A stretch of DNA of 64,000 bases from Sulfurimonas sp. HSL1-2 (GTDB lineage Bacteria > Campylobacterota > Campylobacteria > Campylobacterales > Sulfurimonadaceae), in the NCBI RefSeq assembly GCF_039645565.1, contig NZ_CP147914.1:2043573-2107572 (forward strand), read 5' to 3'. Shown here one piece after another: positions 1-8,002 of the stretch; positions within the stretch are counted from its first letter, which is position 1; every line of letters begins with the position of its first letter. The translations under genes and the position numbers were made by a program. Below the pieces are notes generated by a model. It was not told the origin of the DNA and did no database searches. It worked only from the letters and a program-made list of their open reading frames with translations.

Positions 1-352
1 GCGGATTGCTTTCGCAGCCGCCGACGATGGTATAGGTCACCTCTTCATCCGTATCCATGTCGCACAGTACGACCGTCGAGCCGAAACTGACGCGGCTGTG
101 TTCCAGGGTGGAAGGGTCAACGATCTGCGCATTGCCCAGCAGCGCTGACAGTTCGTTCAGGCGGTCGTCGATCTGTCCCTGGCGCTCCTTGGCGGCATGG
201 TACTCCGCATTCTCCTTCAGGTCCCCCAGCGCCACGGCCTCTTCAATCGCCTTGACGATGGCCGGGCGTTCGACCGTTTTGAGATGATTGACCTCCGCTT
301 GCAGTTTTTCGTATCCGAAACGGGTCATCGGTTGTGCCTGGCTCAAAATCAT
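1..352 (-). CDS. greA: Transcription elongation factor GreA (3' end outside window)
   Basis: GreA rescues backtracked RNA polymerase by stimulating transcript cleavage in the secondary channel. Translating the minus strand gives the GreA N-terminal coiled-coil hairpin: a TRFGYEKL start, then the family signature ALGDLKENAEYHAAKERQ with its acidic tip, followed by the beginning of the C-terminal FKBP-like domain. About 117 residues are visible and the gene runs off the left edge. The ATG at 352 has GAGGA only 1-2 bases upstream. An in-frame ATG at 328 (MTRFGYEKL) is better placed relative to an AGG and is an equally good start. A TATAAT hexamer lies just upstream at 370-375. Confidence 0.93.
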   Translation of the reverse strand, partial: MILSQAQPMTRFGYEKLQAEVNHLKTVERPAIVKAIEEAVALGDLKENAEYHAAKERQGQIDDRLNELSALLGNAQIVDPSTLEHSRVSFGSTVVLCDMDTDEEVTYTIVGGCESNP

Positions 353-369
353 TCCTCGTTTTTAGATGA

Positions 370-375
370 ATTATA
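370..375 (-). promoter_or_regulatory. -10 box of greA
   Basis: Perfect TATAAT on the minus strand, with no clear -35, as is common in this phylum. A start about 7 bases downstream would leave only some 10 nt before the ATG at 352, or about 35 nt before the ATG at 328. Confidence 0.5.
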
Positions 376-521
376 GCGCACAATCAGCATCCGCCGCCAG
401 GAATACCGCCAAAGGCGAAACGGCGGGTTAACCGATTTTATCCTACTATGCTGCTTTCAAGCGTATCCAAAACGTCCAACAAGCGGTCAGCACCCGACCC
501 TACTATACCGGAGCCATCGTC

Positions 522-1874
522 ATGAAATTTTCCCGCAGAGACGCCCTGAAATTCGGCGGAGCCCTTGCCGCCGCCGTCGCATCCGCCGGAGTCGCCGAAG
601 CCGCCGAAACCGTCCCGAAAAGCCAGCCGGCCGACGGACCGGCCACGCTGCCGAAGCCCAAAGGGACGCGTGTCGTCGTCGTCGGCGGTGGCTGGTCCGG
701 GCTCAGCCTGGCCAAGTACACCAAGCTCTTCGCCCCCGCGGCCGACGTCGTCCTCGTCGAACAGCGCGACGTCTTCATCTCCTGCCCCGTCAGCAACATG
801 TGGCTGGTGGACAAGGTCGACCTGGAGTTTATCACCCATGATTACTACCAGGCAGCACAACAGCACGGCTACACCTACTTCCATGCCGCCGCGACGGGCG
901 TGGATAAAGCCCGCAACACCCTGCACACCACCATGGGCGACATCGCCTACGACTACCTCGTACTCGCACCCGGCATCGACTACGACTACTCCTTCTGGAC
1001 CAATGACCCACAGTTGGAGAACCGCCTGCGCCAGGAGTACCCGGCCGCCTTCCGTCCCGGCTCGGAGCATATGACCCTCAAACGCAAGATCCATGCCTTC
1101 GAGGGAGGGACCTTCCTCATGACCGTCCCCGGCGGTAACTACCGCTGCCTGCCCGCGCCCTACGAACGCGCCTGCCTCATTGCGGACTACTTCAAGCACA
1201 ACGGGATCAAGGGCAAAGTCCTTCTGCTCGACGAGAACAACGACATCACGATCAAGGCCCACGGTTTCCACACGGCGTTCGAAGAGCTCTACAAGGAGTA
1301 CATCGTCTACGAACCCAACGCCGTCATCGAGGCGATCGATCTCGACAAGAAGCAGGTCAAAACCGAGTTCGACACCTTCACATTCGACGACGCCTCCTTC
1401 TATCCCCATGTGCGGGGAGGGAAACTCCTGGAGGTGTGCGGGGTCGCCAAAGACACCGTCTACAACCGTCTCGAGGGGGACATCGATCCGATGACCTATG
1501 AGGTCCGCGGCCATCCCAACATCTACGTCACCGGCGACGCACGCCCCACCGGCTTCTCAAAGTCGGGGAACACCTCGCTCAGCGAAGGGCAGAACGTCGC
1601 GAAGATGCTCGCCGCGAAGATCAACAAACAGGTCCCCCTGAAGTGGATGTCGCCGGTCACGCTCTGCATCTCCGCCGTTTCCGCCTATCCCGAGCACGGC
1701 ATCTTCATCCACTCCGAATACGCCTACAACCCGAAACGCAAACAGTTCGAGTTTGCCACCCCGGTCACCGATGAACATTGGAAAGGCGAAGAGGGGCTGG
1801 AGAACGCCCGGAACATCTACGGATGGGCCGAGGCCTGCTACATCGATATGTTCGGGGCCGCCAAAAGTTCATGA
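522..1874 (+). CDS. Tat-exported FAD-dependent sulfide dehydrogenase-like flavoprotein (FccB/SoxF family)
   Basis: A 450-residue periplasmic flavoprotein that probably oxidises sulfide or another reduced sulfur compound and passes electrons to a cytochrome. It opens with a Tat signal (SRRDALKFGG, then an alanine-rich stretch ending AEA-AE). An FAD-binding Rossmann motif follows (VVVVGGGWSGLSLAKY). Cys209 in RCLPAPYERA and Cys382 in LCISAVS match the two cysteines that form the redox-active disulfide in FccB. The C-terminal FAD motif VTGDARP is also present. No cytochrome c subunit is encoded beside it, and it stands alone between greA and a permease. A paralogue of nearly equal length lies at 47783-49147. 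The exact substrate cannot be told from sequence. Confidence 0.85.
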   Translation: MKFSRRDALKFGGALAAAVASAGVAEAAETVPKSQPADGPATLPKPKGTRVVVVGGGWSGLSLAKYTKLFAPAADVVLVEQRDVFISCPVSNMWLVDKVDLEFITHDYYQAAQQHGYTYFHAAATGVDKARNTLHTTMGDIAYDYLVLAPGIDYDYSFWTNDPQLENRLRQEYPAAFRPGSEHMTLKRKIHAFEGGTFLMTVPGGNYRCLPAPYERACLIADYFKHNGIKGKVLLLDENNDITIKAHGFHTAFEELYKEYIVYEPNAVIEAIDLDKKQVKTEFDTFTFDDASFYPHVRGGKLLEVCGVAKDTVYNRLEGDIDPMTYEVRGHPNIYVTGDARPTGFSKSGNTSLSEGQNVAKMLAAKINKQVPLKWMSPVTLCISAVSAYPEHGIFIHSEYAYNPKRKQFEFATPVTDEHWKGEEGLENARNIYGWAEACYIDMFGAAKSS

Positions 1875-1895
1875 TCAGCCGATAAACGGTGCCGT

Positions 1896-2843
1896 CTATG
1901 CCAGCAGGCGCATCATAACCGTCACCGTCACCATACTGCCGAGCAGGGTGGCAAATACCAGCTTTGACGCGAGCGGCACGTCACAGCCGTAGCGTTTGGC
2001 GAAAGCAACGCTCAGCATGGCCGAAGGCATGGCGGATTCGATGACCAGCACCTGGAGCTGCCACGGTTCCAGCGCAAAATAGTGGGCCGGCAATGCGATA
2101 AGGAGGGGGGAAGCGACCAGCTTCAGGAGAAGCACGACCGCAGCAATACCGGCGATCTCTCTGAGGCGGTCGAAACCGAGCGTGACCCCGACAAGCAGGG
2201 TCACCAGCAGCGTATTGGCCTTCGCGACGATCTGCACCGCGTCGAAGAGCGGTCCGGCCACCATGCCGGTCACGGACAGCCCGGCAATGCTCCAGGCACT
2301 CCCCGCCACAATGGCAATGAATATCGGCGAGCGGAAAAAGGCCGCCGCCCCGGCCGTCCCAGACCCCGGCTCTTTTTTGCTGCCGTAGTGCATGGCGATC
2401 ATCGCCCCCAGCGTAAACAGCGGCAACCCGACCCCCAGCTCCGAGACCAGCGACGCTTCGGCCATTGCCTCCGCATTTTTCCCAAAGACCTCCGCCACCA
2501 GGGCATACCCCAGCAGCGCCGAACTCCCGAAGACGGCTGCAAGGATAAAACTGCCCGTTTTCGGCGCGGAGAGCCCCATCACTTTTCCCGCACCCCACGC
2601 CAGCGCGAAAAGAAGCAGTTCCCCCGCCAGCATCAGGCCCGTGACAAGCAGGTATTTCCACTCCAGCGCAGCATGCGAAAGCGCATAGAAGATCAGGGCC
2701 GGCAGCGTCAGCTGCGTGATCAGGGAGGCAAACAGCGTGCCGTTATCGGGACTGAACATGCCAAAACGGCGCAGGGAAGCGACGAGCAGAATGATACAGG
2801 TGAGCACCAGCATCGAGCTCAACGTGTTCACATAAATATCCAT
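1896..2843 (-). CDS. AEC (auxin efflux carrier) family permease
   Basis: A 315-residue inner-membrane transporter with about ten hydrophobic helices arranged as two five-helix halves, as in the AEC/AbrB-like family that exports or exchanges small organic anions. The sequence opens MDIYVNTLSSMLVL and has the conserved 'QLTLPALIF' type segment in helix 2. The ATG at 2843 is preceded by GGGGAGGAGAGC, a strong Shine-Dalgarno site. The open frame continues upstream but would overlap the next gene without helices, so the shorter start is chosen. The substrate cannot be inferred. Confidence 0.82.
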   Translation of the reverse strand: MDIYVNTLSSMLVLTCIILLVASLRRFGMFSPDNGTLFASLITQLTLPALIFYALSHAALEWKYLLVTGLMLAGELLLFALAWGAGKVMGLSAPKTGSFILAAVFGSSALLGYALVAEVFGKNAEAMAEASLVSELGVGLPLFTLGAMIAMHYGSKKEPGSGTAGAAAFFRSPIFIAIVAGSAWSIAGLSVTGMVAGPLFDAVQIVAKANTLLVTLLVGVTLGFDRLREIAGIAAVVLLLKLVASPLLIALPAHYFALEPWQLQVLVIESAMPSAMLSVAFAKRYGCDVPLASKLVFATLLGSMVTVTVMMRLLA

Positions 2844-2860
2844 GCTCTCCTCCCCGTCTT

Positions 2861-4150
2861 TCAGTCGATATAAGTCTCGAAAGACATGGACGAAAGATCG
2901 TACCTTATGACGCGATGCGCCCCGCTCTCGGCGATATAGAGGCTGCACCCCTTTTTGCACAATCCTGCAGGTTCCTTCAGATCTTTCATCAATGTCATCA
3001 TCCTGCCGCTTTGGGGATCGTACACCTTGAGCTTGCCGTTATAGGTATCGGCTATAAAGAGGCGCCCCCCGCCGCAGCCGTCACCGACCCGGCCGCAGGC
3101 GATACCCTGGGGGTGTTGCAGCAGAATCGGGTCACTGTCCGAATCGCCCCAAGTGAACAGTCCCTCACCGACGGCAGTATGCACATGTCCGTTCTCTATA
3201 TAGCGCAGCGCGGAACTCTCCGCGTCGACGAACCAGAGTGTGCCGTCGTCGCAGCGCGCCACCCCCATCGGCTGGGCCAGCTGGGCCGCCTCCCCCGCCC
3301 CGTCGCGCAGCGCTTCGAAGCGGTTGCCGTAGGTCTGCAGCGGTCGCAGCGTCTCCTTGTCGTAGACCGTGACGGTATGCGCCCCCGCCTCGGCGACCGT
3401 GATCGTCTCTGCCTCCACAATCAGTGCCGAAGGGGAGCGAAGCTGCTCAAACAGCACCGTCCGCTCTTCGGTCTGCAGGTCGATGCGGCAGACGCTGCCG
3501 GCGGCGCGGTCGGCGACATAGAGCATCCCCTCCCAGAGGGCCAGGGCCGCGGGGATCCGGAAGGGGGTAAAACGGCGGACAAGCTGCCCGGCCACGTTGT
3601 ATTCGCGGACATCGCCGCCCCCGCTGTTGGCTATGAACGTTTGTTCATCAGAGCGAATGACGGCTTCGGGAAAACGAAGCGGACCCGGCAGCGCCGTACT
3701 GTCGGCCGTTCCCTCCCGCGGGAACAGTCCCAGCTTCTGCAGTGCCAGGTCGATGGCGACGCCCTGCGCTTCCCCCCGGAAGGTCGCCGCGATATACCCC
3801 TCTGCATTGACCAGTACCATCGTCGGCCACGCCTTGACCGCATAGTGGTCGACCAGCCTGCCTTCCGGGTCGTTGAGGACGGGGTAGCTGATCCGCATCC
3901 GCGCAACGGCGGCACGGACGGCATCGCTCTCTTTCTCATGGGCAAATTTGCCGCTGTGCACCCCGATGACCTGCAGGGTGTCGCCGTAACGCGACTGCAG
4001 ACGTTCCAGCACGGCCACGTTGTTCATGCAGTTGATGCAGCCGAAGGTGAAAAAGTCGAGCAGGACTACCCGCGGGCGGAGATCATGCAGCAAGAGCGGT
4101 CCGCCGGTGACCCAGTCGCCGCGGCCGAGCTCGGGGGCCCGGACCGTCAT
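2861..4150 (-). CDS. Thioredoxin-like/NHL beta-propeller protein (NHLRC2-like)
   Basis: A 429-residue two-domain protein. Residues 20-140 are a thioredoxin/TlpA-like fold with a CxxC redox pair, C38-I-N-C41, after LLDFFTFG, and the cis-proline segment AWPTMVLV. The remainder is a run of NHL-type blades, seen as repeated patterns such as VREYNVAGQLVRRF, LYVADRAAGSVCRID, LWFVDAESSALRYI and LFIADTYNGKLKVYD. This matches the architecture of NHLRC2. No signal peptide is seen, so it is probably cytoplasmic. Its start overlaps the stop of the ThiF-family gene (ATGA), indicating translational coupling. The function of bacterial members is unknown to me. Confidence 0.82.
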   Translation of the reverse strand: MTVRAPELGRGDWVTGGPLLLHDLRPRVVLLDFFTFGCINCMNNVAVLERLQSRYGDTLQVIGVHSGKFAHEKESDAVRAAVARMRISYPVLNDPEGRLVDHYAVKAWPTMVLVNAEGYIAATFRGEAQGVAIDLALQKLGLFPREGTADSTALPGPLRFPEAVIRSDEQTFIANSGGGDVREYNVAGQLVRRFTPFRIPAALALWEGMLYVADRAAGSVCRIDLQTEERTVLFEQLRSPSALIVEAETITVAEAGAHTVTVYDKETLRPLQTYGNRFEALRDGAGEAAQLAQPMGVARCDDGTLWFVDAESSALRYIENGHVHTAVGEGLFTWGDSDSDPILLQHPQGIACGRVGDGCGGGRLFIADTYNGKLKVYDPQSGRMMTLMKDLKEPAGLCKKGCSLYIAESGAHRVIRYDLSSMSFETYID

Positions 4151-4788
4151 TTCGAACCGATGAGCCGCCGTACCGCCAGCGAGCACATGGTCAGGCCGAA
4201 AGCGGCGGTCACGCCCATGAAGCTCCCCTTGACCTTCACCCGCGGCGGTTCACTGCTGAAGATGACGGGGTATTTCTTGCTGAAACGCCGTTTCTTGAGT
4301 TCGTAGCGCAGCTTGGAGGCAAAGCGGTCGCCGTGGGCTGTCCAGATGGTTCCCACTTCGATCTTGCTGGGGTCCAGCCGTTTTGCCGAACCCGTCGCAC
4401 TGATGAGTTTCGCGTAGCACTTCTGTGCCAGGGCCAGTTTCGCCTTCGTATCGTCAATGGCGTCGAGCACCAGGTCATAGGGTTCGAAATCAAAGGCCTC
4501 CACCCATGCTTCATCGATGCGCGTTTCGATCACGGTGATCTGCGGATAGTGCGTCTGCAGCGCTTTGACCTTCGACTCCCCGATATGGTGTTCGCTCCAG
4601 AGCTGGCGGTTCTGGTTGCTCTCGTCGTAGGTGTCGAAATCGACGATGGTGATGTCGTTCACGCCGGAGCGGATCAGGCAGTCGAGGCAAAAACTCCCGA
4701 CACCGCCGACACCCAGCAGCAGCAGCCTGGCCCCCTGCAGCTTTTCGAAATCCTCCCCCAGGAGCATGCGGGAACGTTCATAGCGCAT
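4147..4788 (-). CDS. tcdA: ThiF/E1-like protein, TcdA-type tRNA t6A dehydratase family
   Basis: E1-like adenylating enzyme. TcdA uses ATP to cyclise t6A at position 37 of ANN-decoding tRNAs. The sequence has RSRMLLGEDFEKLQGA, the nucleotide-binding G26-V-G-G-V-G31, the acidic VDFDTYDESNQNRQ motif and VLDAIDDTKAKLAL, all typical of TcdA. At 213 residues it is shorter than the roughly 250-270 of E. coli TcdA, and the lost part is at the C-terminus, where only a short hydrophobic tail remains. Two bases separate it from surE. As I recall the same surE-ThiF pair occurs in Campylobacter. A MoeB/ThiF role is possible, but the overall pattern favours TcdA. Confidence 0.8.
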   Translation of the reverse strand: MRYERSRMLLGEDFEKLQGARLLLLGVGGVGSFCLDCLIRSGVNDITIVDFDTYDESNQNRQLWSEHHIGESKVKALQTHYPQITVIETRIDEAWVEAFDFEPYDLVLDAIDDTKAKLALAQKCYAKLISATGSAKRLDPSKIEVGTIWTAHGDRFASKLRYELKKRRFSKKYPVIFSSEPPRVKVKGSFMGVTAAFGLTMCSLAVRRLIGSK

Positions 4789-4790
4789 CC

Positions 4791-5564
4791 TTAGGCCCCC
4801 AGCCAGTCATCGAGCGTGCGCATGGAAGCATACGCACTCAGGTCCAGCATGATCGGCGAGACGGAGATGTGCCCCTGCATCACGGCTTCAAAGTCGCAGA
4901 GCTCCTCACGCCCCTCTCTGGCTTTGTACTCCAGGGGGTGCAGCCCCAGCCAGTAGTACTCTTTGCCCCGGGGGTTGCGGTGCAGGTGGGCGTCGTTGGC
5001 GTAGAAGCGGTGCCCCGCATAGGTCACTTTCGTCGCAGCAGAAGTGACGTCGGTCGGGATGTTGACGTTGAGGAACTGGCGCGGCGGCAGGGGGAATTCG
5101 GAAGCAAAAATCTTTTCGACCAGTGTGGAAACCGTCTGCTTGGCCAGGGCAAAATCCGGCAGAGGCTTTTCAAAATCCATCACCTGTGAGACGGCGATGG
5201 CCGGCACGCCGTGCAAGACAGCCTCCATCGCCCCGGCCGCGGTGCCGGAGTAGGTGATATCCTCCCCCATGTTCGAGCCCTTGTTGATGCCGCTGACGAC
5301 GAGGTCCGGTTTGCGCCCCTCGAACATCGAGTGCAGTGCGAGGTAGATACAGTCGCTCGGCGTCCCGTCGTCAAGCTTGTAAAAATCGTCACCGACGCTG
5401 ATGAAACTGAGCGGATGCGACAGGGTCAGGGAGTGGCCGCAGGCCGATTTTTCGCTCGAAGGCGCGACCACCGTCACCTGCCCGTGGGGCTGCAGCGCCT
5501 CCACCAGCGCCAGCAGCCCTTCCGATTCGTACCCGTCGTCGTTGGTGACAAGAATTTGCTTCAC
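4791..5564 (-). CDS. surE: 5'/3'-nucleotidase SurE
   Basis: Metal-dependent nucleoside monophosphate phosphatase linked to stationary-phase survival. It carries the hallmark N-terminal metal site ILVTNDDGYESEG and the serine-rich VAPSSEKSACGHSLT motif. DGTPSDCIYLAL and VVSGINKGSNMGEDITYSGT follow, and are also invariant in SurE. The length of 257 residues is normal. The start is GTG at 5564, preceded by AAGGG at 8 bases. It is the first gene of a minus-strand operon with the ThiF protein and the thioredoxin/NHL protein. Confidence 0.95.
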   Translation of the reverse strand: MKQILVTNDDGYESEGLLALVEALQPHGQVTVVAPSSEKSACGHSLTLSHPLSFISVGDDFYKLDDGTPSDCIYLALHSMFEGRKPDLVVSGINKGSNMGEDITYSGTAAGAMEAVLHGVPAIAVSQVMDFEKPLPDFALAKQTVSTLVEKIFASEFPLPPRQFLNVNIPTDVTSAATKVTYAGHRFYANDAHLHRNPRGKEYYWLGLHPLEYKAREGREELCDFEAVMQGHISVSPIMLDLSAYASMRTLDDWLGA

Positions 5565-5589
5565 GTTGTTTTCCCTTACTATTTGTGAT

Positions 5590-5595
5590 ATTATA
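5590..5595 (-). promoter_or_regulatory. -10 box of the surE operon
   Basis: TATAAT on the minus strand (AACTATAATATC) about 26 bases before the surE GTG, in the short divergent gap between surE and the membrane-protein gene at 5638. No good -35 at 16-18 bases. Confidence 0.5.
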
Positions 5596-5637
5596 GTTTG
5601 CTATAAATCAATGGTAATCAAAACCGGAGTTCGTTCC

Positions 5638-6018
5638 ATGATTCATACACATCCCCCTCATGAGGGTCTAGACGACCCGCAACCATTTTCACAGCAACAA
5701 GTTGACCTTGCGAAGGTCTTCCCGTTACCGGAGGGGTATGAGCGTCTGTTTCTCGGACTCTATTTTATCATTATCCCCTACGTCGTCGGCCTGCTCTTTC
5801 TGTTTATCTTTATCGCCAAGGGTAATTTCAACAGTTTCCTTGCGCTCGATCTCGCCATGTTCGCCGCCGTCTGGGCGATCGGGTACGAGATCTGCGCCTC
5901 TGTCGCCCTCTCCATCATCTTCTACATGATGATCAAGTACAACCGGACCCATAAAAGCGTTGTGCGGACCAAGAAGCGGAAAACGAAGCCGCTTCACGAG
6001 GTGTATGACCTCTCATAG
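5638..6018 (+). CDS. Small inner-membrane protein of unknown function
   Basis: 126 residues; I do not recognise the family. A soluble N-terminal stretch (MIHTHPPHEG to about residue 37) is followed by two transmembrane helices (LFLGLYFIIIPYVVGLLFLF and a second at about 66-100). A strongly basic tail follows (VVRTKKRKTKP). This suggests a two-pass protein with both ends in the cytoplasm. The ATG at 5638 has GGAG 8 bases upstream. The gene is convergent with the ArsS-like kinase and their ends overlap by 6 bases. The open frame extends upstream into the surE region but has no ribosome site there. Confidence 0.65.
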   Translation: MIHTHPPHEGLDDPQPFSQQQVDLAKVFPLPEGYERLFLGLYFIIIPYVVGLLFLFIFIAKGNFNSFLALDLAMFAAVWAIGYEICASVALSIIFYMMIKYNRTHKSVVRTKKRKTKPLHEVYDLS

Positions 6019-7293
6019 CGCGGTGATGTAGAAGCGGTTGACCCCGTTGTCGTACGCATAGGCCAGCTGCAGGCCGTGGGCATGCAGGATCGCATCGACC
6101 AGGTAGAGTCCCAGCCCGAAACTGTTGCGGGCCGGGTGCTCTTTGGTAAAGGGCTCCACGTAATAGCGCAGCGGGTGGCGCAGTTTCTCCCCCCGGTTCT
6201 CGAAGACAAGTTCCTTGCCCTCCATCCGGATGGTCACCCGTTTGTCCGGCGAATACTTCACCCCGTTATCGATCATGTTCTTGATGACCGTCGCCATCAT
6301 CGTGAAATCGCAGGCCATCCGTTCGCTGCTCTCAATATCGACAGTGATCATCTCCGGCTCCAGCATGGACTGGTCGATCGCCTCGTCGATCAGGTCTACC
6401 AGCCGGTAGGTCCCGATGTTCTTGTTGCCAAAGCCCGAGGAGGCCTCCTCGATCATCGCAAACTCGTTGATGAGCTGCTCGAGGCGCAGGAAAATATTGT
6501 TGAATCGTGCTTTCTGCTTGGGTTCGGCAAGCATCTCCGCGGAGATCCGCCCCTTGGCGATGGGCGTTTTGAGTTCATGCATGACGTTGCGCAGGAAAAG
6601 GGTCCGGGATTCGATCAGGGTGTTGATGTTCTTGCGCGCCTGTTCGAGCTCGTTGGCGAGAATGGCGATCTCGTTGTTGCCCTTCATCCGGAAGACGACG
6701 TTCCGGTCTCCCTCGGCATAGCGGATCACCCGCTTGGTCAGCAGGCGCAGCGGACGGATCCGGCGCCAGATGATGAAAACGGCCCAGACGACGACAAAGA
6801 CGATCGTCAGGTACGCACTGAGCAGATGGGTCGGAAAATAGGGGCGGAGCTGCTCATCGAGCAGCAAAAACCTGCCCTGGGGCGTCTCCAGGAAAAAGTA
6901 GATCTTCCCCTGCGACTCCAGCATCGTCGCCCGAAGGTCGCTGACCCGGTCAAGGGCGTGCATCGCCTCGTTGGAGAAGTGCATGGTACGCACCACTTCC
7001 TGGAATCCGACACGCTTGAGGACATCGGCCTTGTCGAAAACGGCACGGACTGCTTTGTCCCCCTGGATGTTCGACAGTCCGTAAACGGCAAGGTTCGCCT
7101 CCAGGATCGCTTCGGAGGTGTGCTTCATCATATGCTCTCGGTAGATCTGCGTGATGACGGTGTACTTGTTGAAGATGTTGTCGATGTACTGGGCGCGGTT
7201 GTTCTTGTAAAACTCCCAGAAGACGAAGGTGACGCTCAGCAGCGTCACCGCGAAAGCGAAAAGGATGGTCAGTAAGACGGCATTGCGCCTCAT
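6013..7293 (-). CDS. ArsS-like sensor histidine kinase
   Basis: A 426-residue membrane histidine kinase. A first TM helix (about 6-27) and a second (about 155-175) flank a periplasmic sensing domain. These are followed by a HAMP-like linker (RRIRPLRLLTKRVIRY) and the dimerisation/phosphotransfer H box LRNVMHELKTPIAKG. The ATPase domain has an N box around VIKNMIDNGVKYS and the G2 motif SFGLGLYLVD. The family is the ArsS type of Campylobacterota, where Helicobacter ArsS senses acid. The start overlaps the response regulator stop by 4 bases, so the two form a cognate pair. The signal sensed here is unknown. Confidence 0.9.
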   Translation of the reverse strand: MRRNAVLLTILFAFAVTLLSVTFVFWEFYKNNRAQYIDNIFNKYTVITQIYREHMMKHTSEAILEANLAVYGLSNIQGDKAVRAVFDKADVLKRVGFQEVVRTMHFSNEAMHALDRVSDLRATMLESQGKIYFFLETPQGRFLLLDEQLRPYFPTHLLSAYLTIVFVVVWAVFIIWRRIRPLRLLTKRVIRYAEGDRNVVFRMKGNNEIAILANELEQARKNINTLIESRTLFLRNVMHELKTPIAKGRISAEMLAEPKQKARFNNIFLRLEQLINEFAMIEEASSGFGNKNIGTYRLVDLIDEAIDQSMLEPEMITVDIESSERMACDFTMMATVIKNMIDNGVKYSPDKRVTIRMEGKELVFENRGEKLRHPLRYYVEPFTKEHPARNSFGLGLYLVDAILHAHGLQLAYAYDNGVNRFYITAL

Positions 7294-7958
7294 TTGATAA
7301 GCTTGTACCCGATGCCCCGCACCGATTCGATCAGGGATTTGTCGCCGAGTTTGTTGCGGATCCGGCCGACCATAACATCGATGCTCTTGTTAGAGGAGTC
7401 CTCGTTGATCGCGTTAACGTTGAGAATGATATCCTCGCGGGAGACGACCATCCCCTCTTTTTTGATCATGAAGGCGAGGATGCCGTACTCCGCGTTGGTA
7501 AGGTCCAGCGCCCGCCCCTTGTAGCTGATCTGCATCGCCCCTTCGTCGAGTTTGAAATCGCTGTGGTGCTCTTCGGCCTGTCTCGCCTCCGTTTTGGCGG
7601 CGTAGCGGCGCAGGACCGAGCTGATGCGGGCTTCGAGTTCGCGGGGGTCGTAGGGTTTGGGGAGGTAGTCATCCGCACCCAGTTCCAGGGCGTTGACCTT
7701 GTCGGTGACGTCCGAACGGGCCGACGAGATGATGATGGGAATGTCCTGGCGTTCGCGGATCGCCTCGCAGACCTCAAGCCCGTCCATGCCCGGCAGCGTC
7801 AGGTCGAGGATGACCAGGTCATAGGGCTTGAGCTTGAGGATGCTCAGCGCTTTGAAGGGGTCGTCCTCCGTTTCGATCTCGTACCCGAACTGCTCGAGGT
7901 ACTCGGTCAGGATCTCCGCGAGCTCCAGATCATCTTCAATCATCAGTATCTTTTTCAT
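7290..7958 (-). CDS. OmpR-family response regulator, partner of the ArsS-like kinase
   Basis: A 222-residue DNA-binding regulator. The receiver domain has the acidic pair in MIEDDLELAE, the phospho-acceptor Asp in LVILDLTLPGMDG, and the conserved Lys in DDYLPKPYDPREL. The C-terminal winged helix runs from about residue 125 and ends RGIGYKLIK, the usual OmpR/PhoB ending. It overlaps the kinase gene by 4 bases. It starts 44 bases downstream of feoB, so read-through from the feo operon is possible. Confidence 0.92.
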   Translation of the reverse strand: MKKILMIEDDLELAEILTEYLEQFGYEIETEDDPFKALSILKLKPYDLVILDLTLPGMDGLEVCEAIRERQDIPIIISSARSDVTDKVNALELGADDYLPKPYDPRELEARISSVLRRYAAKTEARQAEEHHSDFKLDEGAMQISYKGRALDLTNAEYGILAFMIKKEGMVVSREDIILNVNAINEDSSNKSIDVMVGRIRNKLGDKSLIESVRGIGYKLIK

Positions 7959-8002
7959 GCGAGCATTCTACCCCAGCAGCATTAACTCTTGGCTAACAGT
8001 CC

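Noticed and set aside
5401..5637. Upstream extension of the small membrane-protein frame
   Set aside because: It lies opposite surE and has no ribosome site; the ATG at 5638 does.
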